From the NCBI GenBank assembly GCA_035610835.1, contig CM069449.1, positions 39,229,098 to 39,293,097 of the forward strand: a stretch of 64,000 bases of DNA. The letters run 5' to 3'. The notes beneath the pieces are model-generated. The model was not told the origin of the DNA and did no database searches. It worked only from the letters and a program-made list of their open reading frames with translations. Shown here piece after piece: positions 1 to 10,794 of this stretch. Numbering within the stretch: the first letter of the stretch is position 1; each line of letters begins with the position of its first letter. Made by a program: the position numbers and the translations under genes. This DNA comes from Ophiura sarsii. Lineage: Eukaryota; Echinodermata; Ophiuroidea; Amphilepidida; Ophiuridae.

Positions 1-285
1 GACACACATGGCCGCTATTCAATTTCCATTAAAACTTGTAATAAAATTGCGCCCCAATACGATGAAAATTGTGCAAACTCTATGGCTATTGCGCGAAATC
101 ATTCTATCGCGGCGGCAATATCTTGCTTCCATAAGTAGCTGCCTGCCGTGTTTGTGTGTGGTGTGTAGTCGATATACATGTATACAGTCTTTTTTTTGAT
201 TAAATAAATAAAATGCTTTCACAAGAAGATAGTATTTACTCTAGATTATTACCCATTGTTGCATTCCTTGCTCGCTACACTATAT

Positions 286-309
286 TTATTTATTTATTTA
301 TTTATTTGA
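286..309. repeat. (ATTT)n microsatellite
   Basis: About six ATTT units, read as (AAAT)n on the minus strand; the tail of the LINE fragment described for 286-875. Confidence 0.85.
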
Positions 310-875
310 ACATACGCTTTTAAAACAGCGGCACCCGTCTACCCGACGGTGCGTTCATATACAGAAAATCACAAGATTAATACACAATTAATACACAAAT
401 ACAAAGTTTTACAATGACATAGATTACATATTATATACAGACACAAAGTCAATCGTACAAAACTGATCTGAAATTATGTCAGGCACACGTGGAAAATGGC
501 ACTATACATGATTACATGAACAGATATAATTCAATCGTCATTGTTTGCGCATTTCGTCTCTAATCGTGCCTTCCATGCACGCTTGGAGAAGGACTTACAG
601 AATTTGTCAAATACATGATAAAAGTCATTAACATTGCTTATATTACAAAATGTGGTGTATGTACTACCTAGCATTAATTTATATTTTACATCAAGATCGC
701 TAGAGATAAATAGCACCCATACATCAATACCATTTAAGTCAATTAGAGCCTTTTCTAGATTATTATATTCATTAGTTCTTATAGCATTAAGTGACATGCA
801 AGTGAAAAGAAAGTGTTTTGTATCCTCAATACCATTATTACATAATTGACAGGTGCCATCATTATCAGGGTCCAT
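286..875 (-). pseudogene. 3' end of an APE/RT-type LINE (zf-RVT domain)
   Basis: An open frame at 531-875 encodes about 114 residues beginning near a C-x2-C pair followed by E-D-x2-H and a further C (CQLC...EDTKH...C), the layout of the zinc-binding domain found at the C terminus of many LINE reverse transcriptases (zf-RVT). The RT catalytic part is absent, so this is a 5'-truncated copy. About 220 nt of 3' UTR follow on the minus strand and end in a run of AAAT units at 286-305, a typical LINE microsatellite tail. The last 19 nt before that tail (297-315) are identical to the tail of the tRNA-SINE at 1810-1828. LINE clade is not assignable from this fragment. Stop codons lie just upstream of the frame. 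Confidence 0.68.
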
Positions 876-1469
876 TTACTCACTTTACGTTTATTCAAAC
901 TATTCGTTCAAGAAAATGAGGGATGAGTGCGTGCCTTGTATTGGATTCAGTACAACGCTTATGGGGTTTTTGACTAACATTATACTTTTAGCATTTAAGG
1001 GCATGCTGAATAATAAATGTGTTTCTCGTCCCCGCCCTCACGATTATTTAGAGATTGCTCATTCATGGAAACCTGATGTAAACTATTAACTGCCCATGCA
1101 ATAAATATATTGAGGACCTTAGACATGAGTTGATAAAGATCTTTATCACTCTATACTTTAGATGAGTTTTGGAGAATTAAGGATTTATATCTGGCAATGT
1201 AACTATAACAATGTGTCTTATGCTAGGTCTTTCAAATGATGTTATAGGGAATTACCCGTCAGTCCGAATCCCCATCAGTCCAAAGCTCCGCTAGTCCAAA
1301 TTTGTTATTAACCCCTACCTTTTAAAGCCGCATTACTTCATTAACCCTCGCTCGGTACCTCTGAAACCACTATACCCCCCTACAATCCCAACCATCCCAA
1401 GTCACACACCAACCAGATTGATAATCATATTTTATAACCCTCCTCGGCCAATTTCCGTACTTCATTTCA
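876..1469. other. No gene seen
   Basis: No supported gene. Around 1258-1300 a degenerate motif close to AGTCCRAA recurs three times. The stretch 1308-1440 resembles the C-rich AACCCC/CATTACTTCATT repeats at 41.6-41.95 kb. Confidence 0.5.
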
Positions 1470-1526
1470 GTGGCGTATACAGGGGGCGGAGGGGGCGGGC
1501 GCCCCCCCCCCCCCCCCCCCCCCCCC
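1470..1526. repeat. CAGTGGCGTATACAGG motif joined to a long poly-C run
   Basis: The motif CAGTGGCGTATACAGG is followed by a G-rich stretch and then an uninterrupted C run of roughly 26 nt. Similar CAGTGGCGTA motifs next to G/C runs occur at 3350, 53.26, 53.30 and 56.34 kb, so this is probably the end of a DNA transposon or MITE. The partner end was not found. Confidence 0.5.
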
Positions 1527-1631
1527 GTAAAATTTGACAATATACCTTTTTCAGAGGCATAGGTAGGTTCCGTCGGTACATTTGCCACTTGTACCATGCG
1601 ATTTTTTTTGCCGGTTTTGGGACAACCACAT

Positions 1632-1835
1632 CGCTACATGCCCAATGGACAAGGCAGTTGACAAGCAATCAACAGATCCTGGGTTCGATTCCCGGGCGAG
1701 ATCGTTTTCCCCATTATTGTCTCTTTTCTACCCCGACGGCGAACCTGTTTAAAATATTTATAATTTGTTTAATACCCGTCGTATATGCCTATTATTTCTA
1801 TTTAAATTGGTATGTTCAAATAAATAAACTTAAAA
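1632..1835 (+). mobile_element. tRNA-derived SINE
   Basis: An A-box-like segment (TGCCCAATGG at 1639) and a canonical B box (GGTTCGATTCC at 1682) are spaced as in a tRNA. The anticodon-stem arms GTTGA/TCAAC at 1656-1672 can pair, but position 33 is not T and the acceptor arms do not pair well, so this is not a functional tRNA. The head resembles tRNA-Arg in the D arm. A body of about 125 nt follows and ends GTATGTTCAAATAAATAAA, the same 19 nt that end the LINE at 286-875. That is the classic design of a SINE borrowing a LINE 3' tail. Confidence 0.7.
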
Positions 1836-2003
1836 GAAATACAGTGTATTTTGTCTCTTATCTTACAATACAACTACTCAGAAAAAAGAAATGAAGGGTC
1901 CGAAATGAACAGGCAAATTAATGAAGAACCTGTTTTTGCCATGTTTTCATTCAAAACACGTGTTTCCTATTTGTTACCAGATTTGAAATAAATACAATGT
2001 TAA

Positions 2004-2231
2004 CACTTTCCACTCGACTATTAGTTTTCCCTATACAAAACAAAATTTTCAGAAACCTCTCCCAATTCTAAAATCTCAGGAATTACTGAACCAATCAATA
2101 CTATGTATGTTGTACTTGTAAGACATTTCTCAAGGTGATTCCAAATAGGGCCTATGGTAATGTAATTTAATTATTAAACATTTGGTGACATTTTGGAAAG
2201 TCGTCTGCAGACGCCTGCCGCGTGGAAAGTG
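2004..2231. mobile_element. piggyBac-like MITE, copy 1 (TTAA target duplication)
   Basis: A 228-bp element flanked on both sides by TTAA (2000-2003 and 2232-2235). Its ends are inverted, CACTTTCCAC on the left and GTGGAAAGTG on the right. The subterminal block with GTCTGCAGACGCC near the right end is shared with the copy at 34175-34388, which lies in the opposite orientation. No coding capacity. Confidence 0.78.
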
Positions 2232-2299
2232 TTAAGATCCATATGACAATATAGAACGAATGATTTGACAGTGAAATGTTTTTAACGTACTAAGTACCA

Positions 2300-2390
2300 T
2301 GGTAATGTTAAATGAAAAACTTCGCAAAAGTATTGATTTCATTTATGTTCTGTCCGAATCACTCAATATGAGCAAACTTGGATGGAAGTG
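2300..2390 (+). mobile_element. Partial copy of the long-TIR MITE found at 33335-33951
   Basis: The segment ending GAGCAAACTTGGATGGAAG just before the gap closely matches 33680-33765, including the phrase TGTC-GAATCAC. The rest of this copy is hidden by, or lost in, the gap. Confidence 0.65.
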
Positions 2391-2490
2391 NNNNNNNNNN
2401 NNNNNNNNNNNNNNNNNNNNNNNNNNNNNNNNNNNNNNNNNNNNNNNNNNNNNNNNNNNNNNNNNNNNNNNNNNNNNNNNNNNNNNNNNN
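2391..2490. other. Assembly gap (100 N)
   Basis: Exactly 100 N. The round length suggests a scaffold placeholder, so the true distance is unknown. Frames crossing it are meaningless. Confidence 0.98.
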
Positions 2491-3198
2491 TACCGCAAAT
2501 CCAAATCACCATCCCGAGTAAGCAACATATGCCATTTTGCGATCGTTTTGACCGCAACCTATGGTTTTAATAATATATAATTGGAAAGGCCCTGAACATT
2601 ACGAAATGGTACCCAATGGTACCAATCAACTGCAATATGCAGTTAGAATCCTGTACTGCATATATATTTATTACTGTTACATATCTATCAATAATATGAA
2701 GTACATCAAATATGATCTGAACTCATCTTCATAGATTGCCCTTACTATTTATGAATTTTTAATCGGTCACCTAATAAGGGGTGGCTTCAGAGATTTGGAG
2801 ATTATTACATATCAAGTTATCCTAAAGTTGCACATGTTTGGGCATGTAGAAGGTACTGTTCAACAGAAGGCAGTATGCCCACGCCATACAAAGTTCTTCA
2901 CTTTAGACCACTATCCCCGTGACCGCCATCGTCTGAAATTAGCTGGAGAATGTGACGAGCGCCCTCATAATATAGTGTTTTGAATCAGCACCGTCTGGTG
3001 ATTTTCATTATTGCGCCCTCTTTGTTTTACTAGAAACGCTGCATTCAGGCGAGATTCAGGATTGCATTGTATGGGTTCTAGCATAGATACAATCGGCGTT
3101 CTATTGTTTATGCTTTCATCTAGCTTGTCGGCCTTGCAAAATGATAGCTATTAATTATGTGGAATGTGGCTTACATTGATCCTGCTATACATGTATAT
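2491..3198. other. No gene seen
   Basis: No supported coding, RNA or repeat structure apart from general AT richness. Confidence 0.5.
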
Positions 3199-4618
3199 GG
3201 CCATGTGTTTTGAACTCACCACCCAAAAAGGGTGGTGGCGTTGCATTTTGGTGACGAATCATCCATCTCATCCCCGTCAGACACTTTTGCCCAAGGGGGG
3301 GGGGGGGGGGGGGGGGGGGGGGCGTTTTCACGATTTTTTACCGGAAGCAGTGGCGTAGCTAGGTTTTTTTTTCTCGTAAAAGGTTGCCCCAAATTTTTTC
3401 CAAGTCAGTCACCTCGTGAATTTCACGTAAGTGGGGGTGGGGGGGGGGGGGGGTGAAGTCAAACAATGTCGCACGGACACAAAATGTCAATGTTTTATGA
3501 GTAGTTTTACTATCATTGATATTTGAAACTAAGAAAAACGCAATTTTTACCTTAAAAAAAAAAAAAAAAATCAAAGGGGGGGGGGGGGGGGGATCGCCAC
3601 CGGCACCCCCCCATCTGACGGGCCTGCATCTCTCTTTAATAACTCAACAACTAAATGTGGTAGAGCTATGGTTGAGGTGTCATGTGAAAGCCTATTTATC
3701 TAGCTACATTGTGTGAATAAATCAGGTATTTCTATAAATGTTTGGCTGAGATATGATTGATTATGTTGTGAAAGTCAGGGGTGGTGGCGGTGGCGGCGGT
3801 GGCGGCGGCGCTGTGTGCAATCTCTATGGGGAATATAGAAAATGTTCCCAATTCTACGTTCAATTTACTATAACTCCTCATTCCTGTATATGGTACAAAC
3901 ATGATTGTGCTCTCATTTTATAGATTATTTTATATTCTATAAGATTCTGTTTCAACAAATGTGACAACTATTGTGGAACAATTGTAATCATGAATCGATT
4001 GAGTTGTCATTGGCTTTTTCCCTATTCGCTACACAGTGAACTTGCCCTAATTTATCGGTTTTACATACATGACTATAACAAAAGAAATATTTAACTGATG
4101 ATAGCAAAATTATACATTTTTGGAAAGCTCTCAAATAGGGGAATTCAAAAATGCCGGTTAAATCAGGATAGGGTGCATACCAAAAGAAATATACTTGTAA
4201 ACTCTAATAATTATGAAATTTAAACGTTTGTGCTCATTTACTTCTCGATATAGTATATTTCAACACGTTTACCATTAACAACTATTATGTTCTGATGGGT
4301 AATTGCATGAGGAACTTAAATATGCACAGTAAAATTATGATTGGGATAGGTATCAAATTATTATTGAGCTTAAATCAAAATATGAAAAAAAAATCGATAT
4401 TTTTTGAACATTCTTAATCACAACATGTTACCATTAGGTCTTATCTAAATTCCAATAGCATATTTGGATTCCTTGTGAGATTACCGTTCAGAAAATACAT
4501 ACTTTATATGGGGTAGAACAAATAGTTATTGCGATATGCTAATTCGAATCTCAGATGGTGTAAAATGTAAAAATCTGGACATGCAACGGTAAGGGTGGCG
4601 AGTTCAAAACACACGGCC
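3199..4618. mobile_element. 1.4-kb TIR element, disrupted by homopolymer runs
   Basis: Left end GGCCATGTGTTTTGAACTC and right end (read inverted) GGCCGTGTGTTTTGAACTC match over about 26 bp with two differences; both sit in an ATAT context. The interior holds long G runs (3295-3321, 3431-3452, 3578-3592), an A run (about 3556) and a CAGTGGCGTAGCTAGG motif at 3350, suggesting a further insertion. No protein. A second copy of the left part begins at 4670. Confidence 0.6.
3780..3811. repeat. Imperfect (GGY/GGC)n run
   Basis: GGTGGCGGTGGCGGC-type trinucleotide repeat of about 32 nt inside the TIR element. Confidence 0.7.
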
Positions 4619-4667
4619 ATATATAAGTGGCGTGCATGGCTGCACTAATCCAAATCAAGGTATGGCC

Positions 4668-4780
4668 ATGTGTTTTAAACTCACCACCCGAAAAGGATGG
4701 TGGCGTTGCATTTTTGGTGACGAATCATCCATCTTTCTCTAATAACTCAACAACTAAATGTGGTAGAACCATGGTTTAGA
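4668..4780. mobile_element. Truncated second copy of the 3199-4618 TIR element
   Basis: Starts TATGGCCATGTGTTTTAAAC and follows the left part of the larger copy (stretch ending in GGTGACGAATCATCCATC), then joins to the AATAACTCAACAACTAAATG phrase also present at 3639. The large central part is missing. Confidence 0.6.
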
Positions 4781-5246
4781 TTTTTATTCATCTTTAAAAA
4801 TGGAATATTTGGGAGGGAATTTTAAAACTTTTATTTAACACCATGACTTTCATATTATAATGGAAACCATCCAAATTCCCTATACATTCTCATTTCACCC
4901 ACAGGAACTGGGCATACTACAAAGTTATTATTATTCATTTCACCATTACTTAGTATTATTTTTAAAGCCAATTTTACTCTTAAATAACTAAATATATCAA
5001 AGAGAACAATTTAATTCAATGGATATTGTTATAAGTTTTTTTCCTATAAAATAATAATGTCTCGAAAAATATCTCCAATTTGTTTAAACTAATCTATAAG
5101 AACTGTTCATCAATTGGCAATAGAATACCAACAAGCTAACACAGTAGTTCAATGGGTTCCAAGTGTTTGCTCTAAATTTGTAGCATGCAAGGTGTCCAAT
5201 GACCTTTGGTTGCTAATGTAGTGTATTATGTATATAATTATGTGAT
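4781..5246. other. No gene seen; 3' flank of receptor gene A
   Basis: AT-rich with no supported feature. An AATAAA hexamer on the minus strand overlaps the gene A stop codon (5246-5251); other poly(A) signals could lie further into this stretch. Confidence 0.45.
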
Positions 5247-5939
5247 TTATTCAATATGTGGATTCAAGTTATCCGGTTGTTGTAGTAATGGGCGATAGCT
5301 CTCCATAAAGAAGAAGTAGATGAAAGGTTCGATGACCGGTGGAAGCCACATGGTTCCGCGAAGAATGTGGGTGCCGACTTCAGATCCTACAACGGGCAGC
5401 GTTGTGCCTGTCAAACTCACAAAGGTAGCGCCCGAGATATTGACCAATCGGGAAATGAGATGGCACATCACGTGACAGGCGATTCGGGCTTTCAGATTAC
5501 TCGCCGTCGGTGTGCCCGAACGATTAGCACCGGTACGGGCCCCGGAACCAGGATGAATCAGGTGTTGGTAACTGACGATAAGTATGACGGCGGTAAGGTA
5601 GTACGCCGGCAAATCATGGAATATCACGAACTTGAAGGAGAGGAAATGCCTCCACGGGCAGGGGATAATCTGGTTAGGGAAGTCGGCGAATACCTCCTTC
5701 TGTGGCCAGTGAACACACTTTGTTGTGTCCTCGCTGTATACACTCGTGGGTATGGCGAGATAGACGATGAGGACGGACAACACGGCGATAGCGGCTATTG
5801 TCAGCGGACGAGAAAAACGTGTATGATCATTGGACGTTTCTATCGCTATCACGCTTATGAACCCGGCAGCAGCGACGCTCACAACCATCATTCCAGCGAC
5901 CAGTAGTCCGCAGTAGTTGAATGAGGCATCGTAACTCAC
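5247..5939 (-). CDS. Rhodopsin-class GPCR gene A, exon 2 (TM3 to C terminus)
   Basis: This exon encodes about 230 residues of a class A seven-helix receptor: TM3 to TM7 and a short tail. It starts at VSYD directly after a good acceptor (pyrimidine-rich tract then TTACAG at 5946-5940). Cys 3.25 is present at the TM3 start (FNYCG) and pairs with an ECL2 cysteine (KCVHWPQ). TM3 ends IAIETSND, so the normal E/D-R-Y has Glu-Thr and the key Arg 3.50 is missing. TM7 has EPFIY in place of NPxxY. No CWxP motif is seen in TM6. It joins exon 1 (13712-14017) in phase 0, giving a product of 332 residues. Expected at the plasma membrane; ligand and G-protein coupling are unknown. An intact frame argues for function, but the atypical motifs make coupling uncertain. 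Confidence 0.85.
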   Translation of the reverse strand: MSYDASFNYCGLLVAGMMVVSVAAAGFISVIAIETSNDHTRFSRPLTIAAIAVLSVLIVYLAIPTSVYSEDTTKCVHWPQKEVFADFPNQIIPCPWRHFLSFKFVIFHDLPAYYLTAVILIVSYQHLIHPGSGARTGANRSGTPTASNLKARIACHVMCHLISRLVNISGATFVSLTGTTLPVVGSEVGTHILRGTMWLPPVIEPFIYFFFMESYRPLLQQPDNLNPHIE

Positions 5940-6060
5940 CTGTAAGAACAAAAGAAATCCTCACATTATACAGGATTCGCAGTAGTACCTCTTTACAAAT
6001 AAATCCTCTACTGGCCATTTATACGAGAGTTGAAAATAAAAGTGTTCGATAGATTATATA

Positions 6061-6300
6061 CGAGGGTCGTTCAATAGGTTCTACCTCCTAACTCATAACA
6101 TGAAAGTGTATGCTCATAATATTGCTAATATGAATGTCGGCCTCGTGACATTTGTCATGATTATAGCTCTGAATAATGGCGACACAATGATAGTAGATTA
6201 TAATTGATATCTGTTTAACTATTCTTATGATGCGGTCAAAGTTAAAGAGAAACTTTGGACAACGGAAACGGACAATCACTTTTAAATACATGCCTTTCGG
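6061..6300 (-). mobile_element. Truncated mariner-type element (same family as 14149-15215)
   Basis: Begins CGAGGGTCGTTCAATAGG after a TA, which is a mariner-like terminal repeat. Its inner sequence, read on the minus strand, follows the right half of the element at 15.0-15.2 kb, including the GACAAAT(G/A)TCA stretch. It stops at a G run (6299-6317). No transposase frame. Confidence 0.7.
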
Positions 6301-6317
6301 GGGGGGGGGGGGGGGGG
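6299..6317. repeat. Poly-G run
   Basis: About 19 consecutive G, marking the truncated end of the mariner-type fragment. Confidence 0.9.
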
Positions 6318-6619
6318 TCGTATTGTATGGTTAGATATAAGATCACAATTTAAATAATGAAAATGAAAATCAATGATTGATATCTGAATATACCGTAATC
6401 AATCAAAGTTGTTATAATGTTTTGCCTAATATGGACCAATCCGGCTACGGTTCATATTGAATTTCCATTCGATTTTAGTGTAATTGTAGTTGAAAGCACC
6501 GCTCGGCTTTTCGACTCTCATACCTCTGATTAGCCAGAACCAGATCAGAACAACTCTAAAGTGTAACCATCTCGGTCCTGGCATGGAAATAGTATGTATT
6601 AGATAAAGGACGAGTAGTT

Positions 6620-6727
6620 GACCATCAGCAATAATAATGGGCGCCCGGCAAGCCTCTTTTGCAGGCGAGGCCGTAGGCCGAGCCTGCAAAAGAGGCGCGC
6701 CGGCGACCATTATTATTGCTGATGGTC
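6620..6727. repeat. 108-bp near-perfect palindrome (snap-back element)
   Basis: GACCATCAGCAATAATAATG at the left is the exact inverse of the right end. The pairing continues through the GC-rich inner part (GCCTCTTTTGCAGGC with its complement), leaving a small centre near GAGGCCGTAGGCCGA. A compact hairpin MITE inside the gene A intron. Confidence 0.8.
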
Positions 6728-6830
6728 TGCTATGAGGGGGTTTATCTTTCATACACGTTGAAACACCGTATACAAGATAATAATGTATTATTGTATGTAC
6801 TCATCTTTTTTTACCTGTGCAAATGATCTA

Positions 6831-7540
6831 AACACTTCAAAAGAAGTAAGTTCCCCTTTAGGGGTTCCCTTATATTTCCAAAACAATACATTGTAATGAA
6901 ATGGGGTTTTCAGTCAAATGATTATGGGCTTCATACCAATACTTGACCAAAATTTCAAATCAACAGGTTCTGTCATGTTCGAGTGAGCACGTATTGAATG
7001 ACGGAATGTCCCATTTCAAAAGTTGCTAAAATAACGTTTAATTTCAAAATAATGTTTACATACACAATATGGGGAACACTAATCATAAACACATTAGCAT
7101 CAGGCAGTGAAAGCCACACTGGCTGATCATCCTTCATCACAAGATATTGCTCATTTTCAAAAGGAACATTCCCTCTTTCAATGCATGCTAATTTGAGCAT
7201 GGAAGCACCTGTTTGGTTAAAATTCTGGTACAACAAGAGATGGACTTCCATATCGAGTAGCGCGCCTCATCAACACTATGAGAAATCGATGTCGTCAATT
7301 GATACACCAACGTGGTGGATACACACACTACTAAACATTATTTTGACAACTTTTGAAATGGAACATTCTGTCATTCAATACAAGCTCACTCAAGCATGAC
7401 AAAACCTGTTGATTTGAAATTTTGGTCAAGTATTGGTATGAACCTCATAACAATTTGACAGAAAACCCATTTCAACCCAATGTATATTTTTGAAAATATA
7501 AGGGAAACCCTAAAGGGGAACTTACTTCTTTTGAAGTGTT
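6831..7540. mobile_element. 710-bp long-TIR MITE (TA target)
   Basis: Ends AACACTTCAAAAGAAGTAAG on both sides in inverse orientation, flanked by TA (6829-6830 and 7541-7542). The inverted arms extend for roughly 200 bp each with moderate divergence. No transposase. The core TCAAAAGAAGTAA is shared with the termini of the 29598-30123 element. Confidence 0.75.
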
Positions 7541-7542
7541 TA

Positions 7543-8930
7543 TATTAGGAGTTTGTTATAAAATGCATAATGTTGCCATCGTGAAACTTGGCAAGAGTCT
7601 AAGTAATAATAATCATGGTGACCAGAAGCATGACGCCCTAAATACAATCTCCTTAAAGTTAACAAGCCATGACCCATGAGCTACTTTAGTTATATAATGT
7701 GGTACAACACAAAATTAATAGTTGATATAAAGGAATTAGCATAATCTGCAGTTCTTTTAACTGATCAGTCAGGTGTATCATTTGGTCATTAGCTTTCGTC
7801 AAGATAACATCACGGTGGTTTATCGTCTGATGATCCAATGTTATACCATCTTCGAAAGCCATACAACCACAGATAGTCACCGAGAGTGTTTTCATTACCA
7901 AGATCAAATGGGAAATGAATGAGAAGTCTTGTAATAACAGACGATTGTGAAAAACTATCGCCGAGAACAAGGACTATACGCATTTGTATGTTTGGATATA
8001 CTTGGAAAATGTCTACATGTACAAGTGACTGTTGACAAGAAACAAACAGAATGTGAGTTATCTATGATTTTGTATCATATTCTATACTAAATTATTGTAT
8101 ATAAAATGGTAATAAACACAATTTACATTGGCTACACTGTGTTTCACGCCGTGTTTACTGCATCACGACGATCATCAGGCTACATTATTGTACATATTCT
8201 GGGAGCACTGTACCAAATCAATGCGCAATTCGTGTAATCCTGTAATAGTTCCGGAAACGCACGAAGACTAGGCATGTAAATGTGAGGTTTTCGGGCAATT
8301 TGTTTCTCCGGGGATGGTATGTTTGTATTTAAATGAACGAATGGAACCTACCCGTTGCACCTACAATGATAAAATACGATATTTTTAATTTATCGACCTA
8401 AATAGTGCCCAGGGCGTAAGCACCTGCCTAAATGGTGAACAGGCATGCCATAAAACGTGAAAAAGTGAGGGCGCTGTGTGCAGGTCCGTAGCGGAAAATT
8501 TAGGTTAATAACCCCCCATGAAACAAGGCTTAAATTAAAGTTGAGATGTTGCTGAAAATGGTCATAGGTGACAAGTATGCAATAAATGTAACCGGATTTC
8601 AGCGTCTTCTCAGTTGCGTATAGATTTATACGAAAAAGAAAATACAATTATTAAAAATATCATGGCCGCTACGTAAGACGTAGAACGTTATTAACCCCAG
8701 TCACCTGGTCACGACCTTTGCCCTCCCAAGCCCAGTCAGCTCACTCAAGCCCTACCCCATTTGGACCACAACCAATCGAAAATGTTTAATTTTAGTATTA
8801 AAATTACATACTTTTAGCCTAAATTCAGTTAACTAAGGCTTTGTTGCATTAATGAATGCTAACATTTTTACGGACGCGCGAACTCAAAAATGTATTTTCC
8901 CCAAAAATTGATTTCTTGCCCCACCCCACC
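7543..8930. other. No gene seen (within the gene A intron)
   Basis: No supported gene. The region 8760-8830 loosely matches 27640-27700 (AATCGAAAATGTT...AAAATTAC), so some old repeat is shared. C-rich tracts lie at 8937-8975. Confidence 0.45.
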
Positions 8931-8998
8931 AACACGTCCCCCCCCCCCCCCACGTGTCCCCCCCCCCCACGTTTGACCCCCACCCCACGTTTGAGCTC

Positions 8999-8999
8999 C

Positions 9000-9031
<32 letters not shown>
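8999..9031. repeat. (CAA)n microsatellite
   Basis: Eleven CAA units in a row. Confidence 0.9.
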
Positions 9032-9074
9032 AGTGTTGCTGTCGCCGTCGATTAAGTTAATTAATCGATCCCTA

Positions 9075-9616
9075 GGGGGTGACTCAAGGAAGTCACTTTT
9101 CGAATTTTGTGAGTGCTGTAATTATTGAACTATGACGTAAATGTATATAAAAATATACAGTTTTGGAAAGGAAATGGATCAGAGAATCCAAAATTGGCAC
9201 CAATTTTGACCCAAAATGTTGATTTTTTTTGGAGAAAATCACAAAAAAATCACTTTATTGACCCAACATTTTTGAACAAAGCTAACAACATAATTTTGAG
9301 TAAAAAATGCCAAATCGCTTGATTATGATGTAAAGACAATAACTTGGGGACAAATTTCTCATTTTGTAACCTAATCTAATACTAATGACCAAAAAGTGCC
9401 AACAAAAGTTGAAAAATTGTGAAAAATCTCTTTTTTGGCACTTTTTGGTCAAAATTTCAAAAAGTATCAGATATGGTTAAGAAATGAGAAATTCGGATTC
9501 TCTTATCCATTTCCTTACCAAAAATGTATACATGTATGTGCATTTGATTAACAGTTCAAAAATTAGAGCACTCACAAAATTCAAAAAATCAAATCAAAAA
9601 CTTCCTTGAGTCCCCC
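9075..9616. mobile_element. 540-bp foldback MITE
   Basis: The left arm starts GGGGGTGACTCAAGGAAG. The right arm inverted reads GGGGGACTCAAGGAAG, and both then share GAATTTTGTGAGTGCT and, further in, GGAAATGGAT-AGAGAATCC. Arms of about 130 bp are therefore inverted copies. No clear target duplication and no coding. Confidence 0.72.
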
Positions 9617-10794
9617 GAATGTGTGCCCTCCTTGGATACACACACCAAATTGCAGGAATTGGTAATAAAAAATCCACTACTATGAAGTTTGTTTTCTGGT
9701 GCTATTAAGGCCAAGTAAAAAAAATAAAGCAGTTTTTCGTCCCCTCGCGCATAATTTTTTTGGAATTCTATAATTTTCTTTTCTTTTTTCTTTATTTTTT
9801 CGATAACTTTTTTTGTTAAAGTATTTAAAAAGCTGAAATCTTGGTAATAATTTTACTATAGTCCAATGAGCATTTTAAAGCAGGTTTATGTTCACAAACC
9901 TCCCTGGGCCAGAACCATGAAATAAAAAGATTGTACAAAGGCCTCGACCTCTTCAAGTTATGCAATCAATCATGCAATACCACGCTGGTAATGGTGATTT
10001 TGCATTGTTTACTAAAAAAAAAATGTGCCTTCATCCGCCTTTTTTCAAAAGTTAGGACGAGAAACTAGTTTTTATTTTTATTTGGCCTTATATATACACA
10101 TCTTATTAATAATAAGGCTTGATTGTGTATCCAGATCTAAATTGTAATCATTGCATTATTATTAGGCCTACTTTATCATTGAAATAAATTATTTTCATTG
10201 TAGGCCTGTCGATATAAATTCAATAAAAATACTTTTGCCAACTATAACGTGTGATAAAACAGTGTGATCCGTTTTAAACTCATTGTCTCTATATTATATA
10301 TTTCAATCATTGATGCATAGGCAATCGGCATACTTCAGGATCAGGATTTCAAACTATTGAAAAACTATTGATCATGTTCACTGTTGCTAGGCCTACTTAA
10401 AATCTGTTTGTGAGATGTTTACTCAGAAGTGTTAATCTTATCCGCTTATCCGATAGGTGATAATAGTGTAAAAAACCTTCTTCGTAGGTAATCAACTTCT
10501 CTTTTCTTTGTTATTATTGTCTTCTTTTGTTCATCTGCTCAATATTTTTGGAAGAGGTCACTACAGGGCAGACGACGTTATGTGAGCTAGAGGACATTAT
10601 CAAAAACCTTTGTCTAATAATGGTCTCTTGGCTCGATAACGGGCTGTTCATACGCCGTGACCAGAATGGTGACCTCTTCATACAAAATAAAGGGCTGATG
10701 CAACAATAGAAAGACAATAGATAATAATGAAAGGAAAGGTGGCTAGACGTGTATAGCGGGAGAAGGAATAACAGCGAGATAACCTAATCCGATT
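9617..10794. other. No gene seen (within the gene A intron)
   Basis: AT-rich and lacking any supported feature; homopolymer A/T runs near 9720-9800 and 10010. Confidence 0.45.

Noticed and set aside
1370..1668. Overlapping frames with proline or glycine runs
   Set aside because: Products of the poly-C tract only.
1632..1705. Functional tRNA gene (also at 13.5, 46.0 and 49.0 kb)
   Set aside because: A and B boxes are good but acceptor stems do not pair and, at 1.6 kb, T33 is missing; SINE heads fit better.
2299..2580. Frames across the N gaps (also at 58.6-59 kb)
   Set aside because: Translation through N has no meaning.
5367..5906. Plus-strand frame of 179 codons
   Set aside because: Shadow of receptor exon 2 on the other strand.
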